Below, one piece after another: positions 17,701 through 25,755 of a stretch of DNA of 64,000 nucleotides (its first letter is position 1; each line of letters begins with the position of its first letter). A program made the translations under genes and the position numbers. Origin of the DNA: a virus; the IMG/VR virus record IMGVR_UViG_3300028883_000036, positions 43,656-107,655 of that record, one strand, 5' to 3'. Below the pieces are notes generated by a model. That model ran no database searches and was not told where the DNA came from. It saw only the letters and a list, made by a program, of their open reading frames with translations.

Positions 17701-17979
17701 TTGATTTTTATAGTAGCAATCATGATTTCCTACTATAATATAACTGTGAAGATTTTTTGCATGTTGCAGAATTTTTGCAATTCTATGTGCAGTATGTTGT
17801 GTTTTTGTATTAAGACTTTTTCTATTATTAAAAAAATCCCCTAAATGAATAAGTTGTGTAATATTGTTTTTAATACAATATTTTACAATATGTTTATAAA
17901 AATTAAGGACTATATTCAACCAAGCATCTGCATCAGAATATAATCCTAAATGAGTATCGCTTACAATTAATCTTTTCAC
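14794..17979 (-). CDS. Fused SbcD-SbcC (Mre11-Rad50; T4 gp47-gp46) nuclease-ATPase
   Basis: 1061 residues combining both subunits of the end-processing complex. Residues 1-~230 are a Mre11/SbcD phosphoesterase: SDTHLG (7-12), HLGDFF (45-50), VGNHDC (83-88) and SGHFHT (172-177). From ~343 begins a Rad50/SbcC ATPase: Walker A GKSNGAGKSS (380-389), long coiled coil, zinc hook CPTCG (~716), second coiled coil, signature LSGGERRG (~968), Walker B ILILDELLD and H-loop ISHRQE. In T4 these are two proteins, gp47 and gp46, that resect DNA ends for UvsX loading and degrade host DNA. Here a ~110-residue linker joins them. There is no frameshift: it is one continuous frame. Confidence 0.93.
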   Translation of the reverse strand: MKRLIVSDTHLGLYSDADAWLNIVLNFYKHIVKYCIKNNITQLIHLGDFFNNRKSLNTKTQHTAHRIAKILQHAKNLHSYIIVGNHDCYYKNQIQPNTLELFKEYNNISIIDEITKLDDILLVPWGEIPSSTQNSKYCFGHFAINGFHMNDSYKCKDGLDKVTFKDFDKVLSGHFHTPSSKYNITYLGAPYGQTFHDAGGVRGYHIFEDGKLTFIEYKDAPKFVKIYTNSEPLNENEIKDNIVKIIFTKDFGTNANQEIVDNILKCKPFLYSVNFTNLKSEEEVTEDECVEMDSKEKIVDQYIETQTFSTNTDIKLLKNIFKKLMKEAGDSKSNIKIAEGTKIECIDIGFQNFLSFGSKWQEIPLHNGVNFVTGIDKDKGKSNGAGKSSFLETIPFALFGKTARDIKQNQIVNWKNKKNCQVVFRFKINDDIYEINRKLKPNSLEIYKNGDLLDQDAHKTDYQSMFENIFGMDVKMFMSLIHSNVNSSANIMNMKKPEKRAFLERMFGLIIYSDMNKLCNEKLREIENKKYKIDTDINSGNDNIESSKVLKNKFHTEIKSKKESIEGVDEIQEKIDKLKEDNPDLDIKIVNTNNEIRQREKDFSIVQIKHEKYLASEDTRCKQIEKEIKAIDDLEEQRKINKKIQKSIDNIIEKTGDIDNIINDIDIAGKKLESYKKSLNDVNLSKLKLYKELANLKADLKKNEEGLALLAEGKCPTCGQDVKDPIKHHKKDITSIKKRIIVVQKEYDDYDKNSTKYQKETETYENKIKVLHKTKDTLNDLRSKIKDVDSEKNKDELIESKSLIAQNRMDAVEIFKKNQIEHNNKIKALDNRLTDLNREHSIIKAKEKELDIKKSQVEEVKRHVKSLKEMIKEQNEKIFKIKENVKELKDNKIKLNNIVDYLNSIKYILKDENIKQFTIKQIMPFLNKQTNYYLSEVNYGFYVNIDKWLDVEIKGPGIRNATYDSLSGGERRGIDIALQLSLLDIAQVQSGLFPDILILDELLDSSIDGIGMDQIMKIIKTKQNESNKKVFIISHRQEIDAELIDNQYKVIKEDGYSRVII

Positions 17980-17994
17980 AAATTACCCCTTTTT

Positions 17995-18438
17995 TTATTT
18001 TTTTACTTTTTTCTTCTTTTTCTTATTCCCCCTGATTTGTTGATAATCAATTCCACATATTTCAAAAAAAGACCAATCATCTGTAGAGTTTTCATCAGGA
18101 GTTATAAAATCTATATTTTTATAACAAATATCTTTTATCTTAGAATGTTTCTTTTGTTTAGATATATAATTCAAGAACGAATTATGTATAATTCTACTAA
18201 AATATGCAAATGGATTTGGATTATCAATTGTTATATCAAAATTATGCATATACTTTAAACATGTGAGTACAGCTTCACATATCATATCTTCTTTCCATGA
18301 ATATCCAGCAAAACTTCCTCTATCAGAATACTTTTTAGCTAAAAGCAATAACATTCTACCAAGTTCTTCAGTTTGAATCTCATCTTCTACATATATTTTT
18401 ATTTCTCTTAATAATTTTTCATTGTTAATATAATTCAT
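17995..18438 (-). CDS. Late-transcription sigma factor, T4 gp55-like
   Basis: A 147-residue protein. The block YSWKEDMICEAVLTCLKYMHNFD followed by NPNPFAYFSRIIHNSFLNYI matches the sigma region-2-like core of T4 gp55 (the NPFAYF-I-x-x-x-F-L string is conserved). gp55 directs host RNA polymerase to late promoters with a TATAAATA -10 element. The last ten residues are almost all Lys. It has its own sigma70-type promoter just upstream, consistent with being made before late genes. The start at 18438 has only a weak GAG upstream. Confidence 0.88.
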   Translation of the reverse strand: MNYINNEKLLREIKIYVEDEIQTEELGRMLLLLAKKYSDRGSFAGYSWKEDMICEAVLTCLKYMHNFDITIDNPNPFAYFSRIIHNSFLNYISKQKKHSKIKDICYKNIDFITPDENSTDDWSFFEICGIDYQQIRGNKKKKKKVKK

Positions 18439-18460
18439 AAATTCTCACTTTTTTAATTTC

Positions 18461-18490
18461 ATTATAACACACTTTCAATTCAATTGTTAA
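18461..18490 (-). promoter_or_regulatory. Sigma70-type promoter for the gp55-like gene
   Basis: On the minus strand, TTAACA (18490-18485), an 18-base spacer, and a perfect TATAAT (18466-18461), 23 bases before the sigma gene. It lies in the 59-base gap after the preceding tail gene, so the regulator can be transcribed independently of the fibre genes upstream. Confidence 0.7.
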
Positions 18491-18497
18491 CTAATTT

Positions 18498-18800
18498 TTA
18501 AGAATATCTTACTGCTCCATGAATATTTGTTGCCCATACATCACTAAATCTATAATTCACTGAACCTAAACTTCTTGTATCATCTACATCAGGACCATCA
18601 TCTACATTTCCACATAAAGGTCTTAACCACTTTGAATTATTATGAAAGAACATTTTATATCCCCCATATTGATCTGTAGCACCATTAATACTTGTAGACG
18701 TATTGTAAATTATTCTTCTTTCACTTGAAGCAGCAGCAGCAGGAGCAGATGCTTGTTCCATGAAATATTTTCCCTTCATTGTAATACCATGATTTTCCAT
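18498..18800 (-). CDS. Tail-fibre-like small structural protein
   Basis: A 100-residue protein. The C-terminal part (DTRSLGSVNYRFSDVWATNI) resembles the 'S-L-G-S-x-x-Y-R-F-x-D-x-W-A-T-N' segment seen in phage tail-fibre tips before an intramolecular chaperone or end domain. A short Ala-rich stretch (APAAAASS) precedes it. The start is coupled to the upstream gene as TAATG with GGGGGA before it. It probably is a fibre or tail-tip component; no enzymatic motif. Confidence 0.6.
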   Translation of the reverse strand: MENHGITMKGKYFMEQASAPAAAASSERRIIYNTSTSINGATDQYGGYKMFFHNNSKWLRPLCGNVDDGPDVDDTRSLGSVNYRFSDVWATNIHGAVRYS

Positions 18801-19138
18801 TATTTTTCCCCCTTATCAGATAATTTTCTTTCCAATTCTCTTTTCATATCTGATAAAAATGAATTGGATTCAAATAATTTAATTTTTATAGCTTCAAATT
18901 TCTTTTTATTTAATTTTTTTATTTTTTCCTCTATATCATTATTTTCAAATGTAAACCCAACTTTAGTTTTTCTACCTAATAATATATTTATATCATCCAT
19001 AATATTAATAACTTCATTTTTAATACCATATTTTTCTTCAATTTTATGAACTAGTTCTTCTTTGGAATTTTCAACAATTCCAACATTAAGTTTTCTAAAA
19101 TCTTCTATATCAGAATCTATGAATGATTTAAATTTCAT
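18800..19138 (-). CDS. Hypothetical protein, charged helical
   Basis: A 112-residue protein starting MKFKSFIDSDIEDFRKLN, rich in Lys, Glu and Ile, probably helical, with no membrane segment. It could be a tail assembly chaperone or a small structural factor, given its place between fibre genes, but no family is recognised. The stop overlaps the next start as TAATG. Confidence 0.55.
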   Translation of the reverse strand: MKFKSFIDSDIEDFRKLNVGIVENSKEELVHKIEEKYGIKNEVINIMDDINILLGRKTKVGFTFENNDIEEKIKKLNKKKFEAIKIKLFESNSFLSDMKRELERKLSDKGEK

Positions 19139-19164
19139 TATATGCCTAATAATACTTATATTTT

Positions 19165-21300
19165 TTATTCAATTACATCAAAATCTTCTATTGTAGCATT
19201 TAAATTATTATTAGCAGAATTATTATTTAAACCCCACACTTGAATATATCGTTGATTAGTAGCTGTCATATCTGCCGCATATTTAATATCTACATCTTTA
19301 ACTGTAACTCCTTCAAATGATCCTGTTTTTACAGTACCAGTTAATCTACCATAAGCAGGTGAACCACCATCATGATCAAAAAATAAACTAACATAATATT
19401 TTGTTCCTACAGAATATGCATATGAAGTTGATACCCCACCACCAGAAGAAGGATAATTTAATCTAATATTAAGATTACTACTTAAAATAGAAACTTCAAC
19501 ACCTGCAAAACCACCACTACCATGATAATTATTATATCCCCCTATATTAGTCGTTACACCAGCTAAAACACAAGCTAAAGTACCATCAACAGAAGATATT
19601 GTAAAAGAAAATTTTAATGTAAAATCACCAGTAAAATAACCTGCCCCTTTATCTAAATAAGCATATCCTTCACCTAAAGCATCAGCATCAGGACCAATAG
19701 TTGCTGTAGTAGATGTTAAAGATAATAAATTATTACTATCAACTTCTGTAAATGTAGTAAAATCAAGTCCAGCAGCAGCACTTGCACTTTCAGAGCTTGA
19801 ACTTGTAGAGCTTGAAGAACTTTCAGAGCTTGAAGATTTAGAGCTTGAAGATTTAGAGCTTGAACTTGAACTTCCAGAGCTTGAACTTGAAGATTCAGAG
19901 CTTGAACTTGAAGATTTAGAGCTTGAAGAACTTGAGCTTGAAGAACTATTTATACCATAAAGTTCAATTTCACCTATTTTAATTCCACTTGTTCCAGGTG
20001 TTAAAGTAGCAACATGTTCTATATCATCATATCTTACTTTAAACCATGTTCCACTTACAGCAACCCCACAAGTTTGATTAACTGGTATTGATCCTGTTGT
20101 TGCAAGAGATACATGAAATCCCCATTGTCCTTCTGCATATTGATGTAATGTTGGATTAACAACTGTTTTAACAAGAGTCCAATTAGAATTATTATCTGAA
20201 GTATAAAATTCAAATGTTCCTGCACTTGGAACCCATGCAGAAGGAATTAATGAATCATTTGTATTACCATAAACTTTAACTTTTGTTAGAGCTTGTTGTG
20301 AACCTAATTCTATACCATATGAATATTCATCTCTCCAATAAGTTCCAAAATCAATATATCTATTTTTATCTACTAATTTGCTTTCTTCAGTAGAAAAACT
20401 AGCTGAAGTTGGTGTACTATCAGGTTCTAATTTATATCCTTTCCATTCAGTAATTGGTTCACCTTTCAAACTACAAGAACTTGAACTACTACTTTTAGAG
20501 CTTGAACTTGAACTCAATGAACTTGAAGAAGAACTTGAACTCAATGAGCTTGAAGAAGAACTTGAACTCAATGAGCTTGAAGAAGAACTGGATGAACTTG
20601 ATATACTGATTGAATTACTGCTTGAGCTTGAGCTTGAACTCAATGAGCTTGAACTCAATGAGCTTGAACTGCTTGATTTTGAAGAAGAACTTTCAGATAA
20701 ACTTATAGAACTTGAGCTTGAAGAAGAACTACTAGCACATAAATAATCACCACTATTTAAAATAAAATTATCAAAATATGCAGTAATATTAGGTTTAACT
20801 GTCCAATTTTGTAAATAAATTCTAAATTCTACAGCATCCCTACCAATATCATTAGATTCTCCTACTTGGGACCAATTAAGACTTAAATTTTTATAATATC
20901 CTTGCCATGTTTTACCAATTCTTGTAATTCTAAATGCACCAGATGGAGCATTATTAGAAACAGCAGTTTGAGTTAAACTACCATCAATATATGATTGTTC
21001 AATATATGTAGTATTAGCACCACTTTGATAAATTCTTAATCTATTATCATCATCCCCGATGTATCTTGCTTCAAGAAATACTCCCCATCCACCAATTCCA
21101 TTATTTGCAGAAGGAGAAATATCCCAATCAACTTGAACATCAAAATCTCCACCTGAAATAATAGTTGCTCTATGTTGTAATAAAGAAGTATTTTTAGTAA
21201 AATTAACTTTGACAGTCAAATTATCACTACCACTAATAGCAGGAGTCCCTGCCGCCCCTTCTAATTTTACCCATCTATGTACATTAGGTTGTTGTGCCAT
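19165..21300 (-). CDS. Serine-rich multi-domain tail fibre/adhesin A
   Basis: A 711-residue surface protein of three globular domains joined by two poly-serine linkers. Domain 1 (~1-185) is a beta-sandwich of a concanavalin/LamG-like kind, sharing DNRLRIY, TTYIE, GKTWQGYYKN and AYFDNF with a domain in the next gene. Linker 1 (~190-275) is SSSSS with occasional Leu, Lys or Ile. Domain 2 (~280-455) looks like a galactose-binding/F5-8 type C fold (YGIELGSQQALTKVKVYG... IGEIELYG). Linker 2 (~456-510) leads to a third beta-sandwich domain. It is probably a carbohydrate-binding tail appendage. Confidence 0.8.
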   Translation of the reverse strand: MAQQPNVHRWVKLEGAAGTPAISGSDNLTVKVNFTKNTSLLQHRATIISGGDFDVQVDWDISPSANNGIGGWGVFLEARYIGDDDNRLRIYQSGANTTYIEQSYIDGSLTQTAVSNNAPSGAFRITRIGKTWQGYYKNLSLNWSQVGESNDIGRDAVEFRIYLQNWTVKPNITAYFDNFILNSGDYLCASSSSSSSSSISLSESSSSKSSSSSSLSSSSLSSSSSSSSNSISISSSSSSSSSSLSSSSSSSSLSSSSSSSSLSSSSSSKSSSSSSCSLKGEPITEWKGYKLEPDSTPTSASFSTEESKLVDKNRYIDFGTYWRDEYSYGIELGSQQALTKVKVYGNTNDSLIPSAWVPSAGTFEFYTSDNNSNWTLVKTVVNPTLHQYAEGQWGFHVSLATTGSIPVNQTCGVAVSGTWFKVRYDDIEHVATLTPGTSGIKIGEIELYGINSSSSSSSSSSKSSSSSSESSSSSSGSSSSSSKSSSSKSSSSESSSSSTSSSSESASAAAGLDFTTFTEVDSNNLLSLTSTTATIGPDADALGEGYAYLDKGAGYFTGDFTLKFSFTISSVDGTLACVLAGVTTNIGGYNNYHGSGGFAGVEVSILSSNLNIRLNYPSSGGGVSTSYAYSVGTKYYVSLFFDHDGGSPAYGRLTGTVKTGSFEGVTVKDVDIKYAADMTATNQRYIQVWGLNNNSANNNLNATIEDFDVIE

Positions 21301-21310
21301 TTTTTATTCC

Positions 21311-23482
21311 TTATCCACTCTCACTACTTGAACTAACTGAACTACTACTTGAACTTATAAAATAATCATTTATTCCAACATAACATGAAAATGATTCGCT
21401 TGAACTTTCAGAGCTTGAACTTTCAGAGCTTGAACTTTCAGAGCTTGAACTTTCAGAGCTTGAACTTTCAGAGCTTGAACTTTCAGAGCTTGAACTTTCA
21501 GAGCTTAAACTACTCAAACTGCTTGAACTTATAGAGCTACTACTTGAACTTATAGAGCTACTACTTGAACTTATAGAGCTACTACTTGAACTTATAGAAC
21601 TTGAGCTACTACTGCTTGAGCTACTTGAACTTGCTACACATGCCCAATTTCCAGAAACAAGAGTAAAATTATCAAATTCTCCATATGCATATGGTTTGTT
21701 AGTATAATTTTTAACATAAAGACCAAATTCTGTATCAATATTAGAACCAATATTAGTTCCACTTGCTATTTGTGACCATGTTCCACCAGTATTTCTATAA
21801 TATCCTTGCCATTGATTTCCTGTTCTTGCTATTCTAAATCCCCCACTTGTTTGAGTAGTACCAACAGCAGTATTTGTTACAACAACACCATTTTTATAAG
21901 TTGTTTCTACATAAGTTGTATTATGACCTTGAATATAAATTCTTAATCTATTATCATCATTATCTATTTCTCTAGCAACAAGTTCTAATATCCATCCAGC
22001 AGCAGACGGAGCAGGATTTTCAAGATATGGATTACTTGCTGATGGTAGATACCAATCTACTTGAGCATCAAAATCACTTCCTGATACAACATACCATCTA
22101 GAAATAACACCACTTATATTATTATCAAAATCTACTGATGCTTTTAATCTATTTCCACTTATAGTAGGTGAACTCATAACAATACCACTTCCACTTGGAT
22201 TACTTATAGTATAATCCCATTTATGTACATCTGGATCACTACCATCTATACCATCAAAATTATCATTTGGTGATACAAAACATGAACTACTTGAACTCTT
22301 TGAACTTGAACTTACAGAGCTACTAGATATAGAATCTGAACTACTGCTTATAGAACTTGAGCTTGAACTTACAGAACTTGAACTCAATGAACTTGAAGAA
22401 GAACTTACAGAGCTTGAAGAAGAAGAACTTTCAGAACTGCTTGAGCTTGAGCTTGATTCACTTGAGCTTGAAATTGAACTACTTGATTCTGAAGAAGAAC
22501 TCAAAGAACTTGAACTTTCAGAACTACTTGAAACTGAAGTTGAAGAACTTGATTCTGAAGAAGAAGAACTTGATTCTGAAGAAGAACTCAATGAACTTGA
22601 AGAAGAACTTGAAGAAGAACTTGAACTCAATGAGCTTGAAGAAGAACTTGAACTTGAACTCAATGAGCTTGAACTGCTTGAACTGAAAGAAACAGAACTA
22701 CTTGATTTTGAAGAAGAACTCACAGAAACAGAACTACTTGATTCAGAAATTGAACTTGAAGAACTTGTAGAACTTGAGCTTGAACTTATACTCAATGAAA
22801 ATGATTCACTTGAACTAGAAGAACTTTCAGAACTGCTTGAACTTTCAGAACTGCTTGAGCTTGAGCTTGATTCACTTGAACTTGAAATTGAACTGCTAGA
22901 TAGAGAACTTGAACTACTGCTTGAACTTGAACTAGAAGAACTTGAGCTTGAGCTTGAGCTTGAAGATGAAGAAATAAATCTTTCTTCAAGTAAATCTTGT
23001 AATTCAATTAAACAACTATTTTTATATTTTCTTTTTGCTCTTGCATCAGGACCAGGATCAGTTTGCACAACAATAGTACAATTAATAGGTTCATTTAAAA
23101 ATACAACAGCATTTCTACTACTACCAAAATAAATTCTTTTAAATTTAAATTCTTCTCTTGTTTCTGTTTTATATCCTGTTATCTGAACATATATTTGGTC
23201 TAAATAATGTGGTACTTCAATCCAATAAGTATCTCCTGATGGTGTCCAATCAGTTATAGTAAAACTAAAATGTTTATAAAAAACACCATCACCTGAAAAT
23301 ACAGGAAAAGCAGCATCTTTTAATGAATCAAATAAAGTAAATAATTGATTATTAGATATTACTTTATTAAATCTATTATTTGAATCATTTAATACAGCAA
23401 TATCCATTCCATGAGCACAACCGAATATATCACTTGAGCTTGAACTAGATGTTGATGATGATGAAGAACTTGAACTTGCCAT
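21311..23482 (-). CDS. Serine-rich multi-domain tail fibre/adhesin B
   Basis: 723 residues: a Ser-rich start, an N-terminal domain (~18-170) with KVISNNQLF as found in the neighbouring tail genes, a ~230-residue poly-Ser linker broken by Glu, Leu, Val, Ile and Lys, a beta-sandwich domain (~410-620) homologous to domain 1 of adhesin A (DNRLRIYI, TTYVETTY, QWQGYYRN, GEFDNF), and a second poly-Ser tract before a 20-residue end. The linker is repetitive at DNA level. It is probably attached to the baseplate through the N-terminal domain. Confidence 0.8.
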   Translation of the reverse strand: MASSSSSSSSTSSSSSSDIFGCAHGMDIAVLNDSNNRFNKVISNNQLFTLFDSLKDAAFPVFSGDGVFYKHFSFTITDWTPSGDTYWIEVPHYLDQIYVQITGYKTETREEFKFKRIYFGSSRNAVVFLNEPINCTIVVQTDPGPDARAKRKYKNSCLIELQDLLEERFISSSSSSSSSSSSSSSSSSSSSSSLSSSSISSSSESSSSSSSSESSSSSESSSSSSESFSLSISSSSSSTSSSSSISESSSSVSVSSSSKSSSSVSFSSSSSSSLSSSSSSSSSSLSSSSSSSSSSSSLSSSSESSSSSSESSSSTSVSSSSESSSSLSSSSESSSSISSSSESSSSSSSSESSSSSSSVSSSSSSLSSSSVSSSSSSISSSSDSISSSSVSSSSKSSSSSCFVSPNDNFDGIDGSDPDVHKWDYTISNPSGSGIVMSSPTISGNRLKASVDFDNNISGVISRWYVVSGSDFDAQVDWYLPSASNPYLENPAPSAAGWILELVAREIDNDDNRLRIYIQGHNTTYVETTYKNGVVVTNTAVGTTQTSGGFRIARTGNQWQGYYRNTGGTWSQIASGTNIGSNIDTEFGLYVKNYTNKPYAYGEFDNFTLVSGNWACVASSSSSSSSSSSSISSSSSSISSSSSSISSSSSSISSSSLSSLSSESSSSESSSSESSSSESSSSESSSSESSSSESSSESFSCYVGINDYFISSSSSSVSSSSESG
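21406..21510 (-). repeat. 15-bp tandem repeat coding SSSES in adhesin B
   Basis: Seven head-to-tail copies of a 15-base unit (plus strand tttcagagcttgaac), the last copy with one change. Each encodes five residues of the Ser/Glu linker. Next to it (about 21530-21600) are four copies of a 21-base unit coding Ser-Ile-Ser5. The regularity suggests length change by slippage or recombination. Confidence 0.9.
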
Positions 23483-23499
23483 TTAAATATTCCTTATCT

Positions 23500-24030
23500 T
23501 TATGGTGCAACACTTTCACTACTTGAACTTTCACTTGAAGATGAAGATGAAGATGAAAGTGAAGAAGAACTTATAGAACTTGAACTACTACTACTTGACC
23601 CACATCTAATAGTTGACCCAAAATCAAAATCAACGTGAGTATTTACTTTCCATCCCATAAAATTACTCATTGCCCTATTTAATCTTACAAGATTTCCAGA
23701 AACATTTACTGATTCATATTCACCAAATAAATGATCCCCCCTAATAATTCCACTTTTATCATTTTTAGACCAACTAATTATATATTGAGTATCCCATGTA
23801 TATCCTTGAGTAGAAGATCTAATATTATCTTTTACAAAAAAACTTAAAATTCCTTCTGAATTTGTTGTTAATGGTTGTGTTAATAAATTTCCATTTTTAT
23901 TAAATACATATATTTGAGTTAATGGATTATTATATTCATATAACCAAACAGAAGCAGAAGGAACAGGTATACCATCATCGTCTAATATCTTATACCAAAT
24001 ATGATTTAAAAATCCTCTAACCATATACAC
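23500..24030 (-). CDS. Small tail protein with Ser-rich C-terminus
   Basis: A 176-residue protein. Residues 1-~140 form a beta-rich domain (WYKILDDDGIPVPSASVWLYEY... NSEGILSFFV) related to the N-terminal domains of the two genes upstream: the same 'x-W-x-Y-x-x-D-x-x-G-x-P-x-x-x-A' opening, resembling carboxypeptidase-regulatory/Ig-like domains. The remaining ~35 residues are poly-Ser with Glu. It overlaps the upstream gene by 14 bases. It is probably a baseplate-proximal adaptor with a flexible tail. Confidence 0.7.
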   Translation of the reverse strand: MYMVRGFLNHIWYKILDDDGIPVPSASVWLYEYNNPLTQIYVFNKNGNLLTQPLTTNSEGILSFFVKDNIRSSTQGYTWDTQYIISWSKNDKSGIIRGDHLFGEYESVNVSGNLVRLNRAMSNFMGWKVNTHVDFDFGSTIRCGSSSSSSSSISSSSLSSSSSSSSESSSSESVAP

Positions 24031-24823
24031 CTACTCTTACTTTAATATTATCAACTAACCAAATTCTTATAGTATTAGAAGTAATAGATTTTACAGTATC
24101 AGGTATTACAACATAATCATTATTTGCAAGAATACTTACTTTTGCAACTACAACAATTGGATATGCATTATTCAAACCATGTGTTATATCTGCATAGTAT
24201 CTACCACCACTTACACTCCAACTTGATACTTCTTCAGAATAAAATCTTGCAGCAGAAATATCTATAGATGTAGTAGATGCTGTTTGTGCTATTTGATACA
24301 TCTGATACCCTAATTTATTACTAATTACTTTATTTACAGTTTCATTCAAATTAAATAAATCAACAGGATGTAAATCATGAGGGCTTGCTGAAGGAACTAC
24401 TGAATCAACATGCATATCCCATTTATATCCTTGTTTATTTGAAATAACTTTATCTTTATCTTTATTACTTGGAATGCCTTTTATACTATCTGTTGTATCA
24501 ATAGGTCGTACAGGAGTAAAAACATAAAAATTATCAATTTCTTCTTCTATACCATCAATATTATTTTGCCAAACTATTTTAAACTGTTGGTCTACATTAT
24601 ACCCACCTTCTATTTCCCATGTATCACCTACCCAAAACTGAACAAATCCATATTTATTTGTTTTTAAATTTTCTGTAGATGATTTAGTTACAGAACCAAA
24701 TGTAGCATTTAAATAAATATCAGCTTCATTTAATGTACCTGCAAGATAAACTCTTACCTCTGCATCCTGTAGAGGATTTCCTTGTCTATCTATCATATAT
24801 TGCCAATAATCTATTCTTGCCAT
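24017..24823 (-). CDS. Tail/baseplate adaptor protein, paralogue
   Basis: 268 residues. The N-terminal domain opens YWQYMIDRQGNPLQDAEVRVYLAG and continues with TNKYGFVQFWVGD; the central part has KVISNKQGYKWDMHVDSVVPSASPHDLHPVD, closely matched in the next gene upstream. It is the only member of this local family with no poly-Ser tract. It is likely to be an attachment domain for fibres at the baseplate. Confidence 0.7.
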   Translation of the reverse strand: MARIDYWQYMIDRQGNPLQDAEVRVYLAGTLNEADIYLNATFGSVTKSSTENLKTNKYGFVQFWVGDTWEIEGGYNVDQQFKIVWQNNIDGIEEEIDNFYVFTPVRPIDTTDSIKGIPSNKDKDKVISNKQGYKWDMHVDSVVPSASPHDLHPVDLFNLNETVNKVISNKLGYQMYQIAQTASTTSIDISAARFYSEEVSSWSVSGGRYYADITHGLNNAYPIVVVAKVSILANNDYVVIPDTVKSITSNTIRIWLVDNIKVRVGVYG

Positions 24824-24842
24824 ATTTTACCTAATCCTTCAT

Positions 24843-25721
24843 TTAAGTAGTACTTGAACTTGAACTTGAAGTTGAACTACTAGAACTTGAACTACCTTGA
24901 ACATTTACATTAACATTTACTTCATAATCCATAAATATTCTTGTTGCTGTAGAATTTAAATGTCTTATTCTTTTTGGTACTATTTCTTTTTTATCATTTA
25001 TTTTTGCAAGTCTAACTATTGTAGTTTTACCAATAATATTAGAATGAGATACATCTTTATAAAATATATCACCTGAAGGAGTCCATGTTGTTACTTCTTC
25101 TTGATGCTCATTAACCCCACCATATTCTAAAGATTCAGATCCTTCAGCAGTACACCATGTAATAATATCATAAAGCATTTTATTACTTACAACTTTATTA
25201 TATTTATTATCATCACATCCACTACTATAATCTACTGGATAAATATCATGTGGACTTGCTGATGGAACTACTGCATTAACATGTGACCACCATTTATTTC
25301 CATAAAAATCAGATATGAATTTATTTTTATCAGATACATCTGCACCTATATTTGTATTTTCCCATGAAAAAGCATTAGGCCAAGGATTTATATTTTGAAT
25401 AACTCCTGGTGCTATACCTGCTTTATACCATTCTAATCTAAATTCTTGAGTATATGGATACCCACCATCTTCCCATTCATTAGCTAACCAAAATTCGAAA
25501 AACCCATTACTATCTGTTTGAATTTCAGCTACACTACTTGTAGTATATGAAGAACCAGTTTCAGTTAAATATATCCTTGCTTCTGTAGTAGGATCATCAT
25601 TTAAATATAAATTAATATAAACATCAGAAATTGGAACTCCTTCTTCATTTAAAACATAATGCCAAAAATGAATTCTAGATAAACTAAAATACGATGATGA
25701 AGAAGAACTTGAACTTGCCAT
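24843..25721 (-). CDS. Tail/baseplate adaptor protein with Ser-rich ends
   Basis: 292 residues. A short Ser run follows the start, then the same domain as in the downstream paralogue (IHFWHYVLNEEGVPISDVYINLYL; NGFFEFWLANEWEDGG; VNAVVPSASPHDIYPVD). A Ser-rich tail of ~20 residues ends the protein. Both Ser tracts differ from the paralogue while the folded core is conserved, so linkers seem to be gained and lost independently. Confidence 0.7.
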   Translation of the reverse strand: MASSSSSSSSYFSLSRIHFWHYVLNEEGVPISDVYINLYLNDDPTTEARIYLTETGSSYTTSSVAEIQTDSNGFFEFWLANEWEDGGYPYTQEFRLEWYKAGIAPGVIQNINPWPNAFSWENTNIGADVSDKNKFISDFYGNKWWSHVNAVVPSASPHDIYPVDYSSGCDDNKYNKVVSNKMLYDIITWCTAEGSESLEYGGVNEHQEEVTTWTPSGDIFYKDVSHSNIIGKTTIVRLAKINDKKEIVPKRIRHLNSTATRIFMDYEVNVNVNVQGSSSSSSSTSSSSSSTT

Positions 25722-25755
25722 TTAAATATACCTATTTTAATAATTTATTTTAATT

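Noticed and set aside
20378-22686. Long plus-strand frames rich in Leu and Glu or Leu, Asn and Lys opposite the fibre genes
   Set aside because: They are antisense images of the poly-Ser repeats (TCN/AGY codons read on the other strand); no ribosome-binding sites and no independent sequence features.
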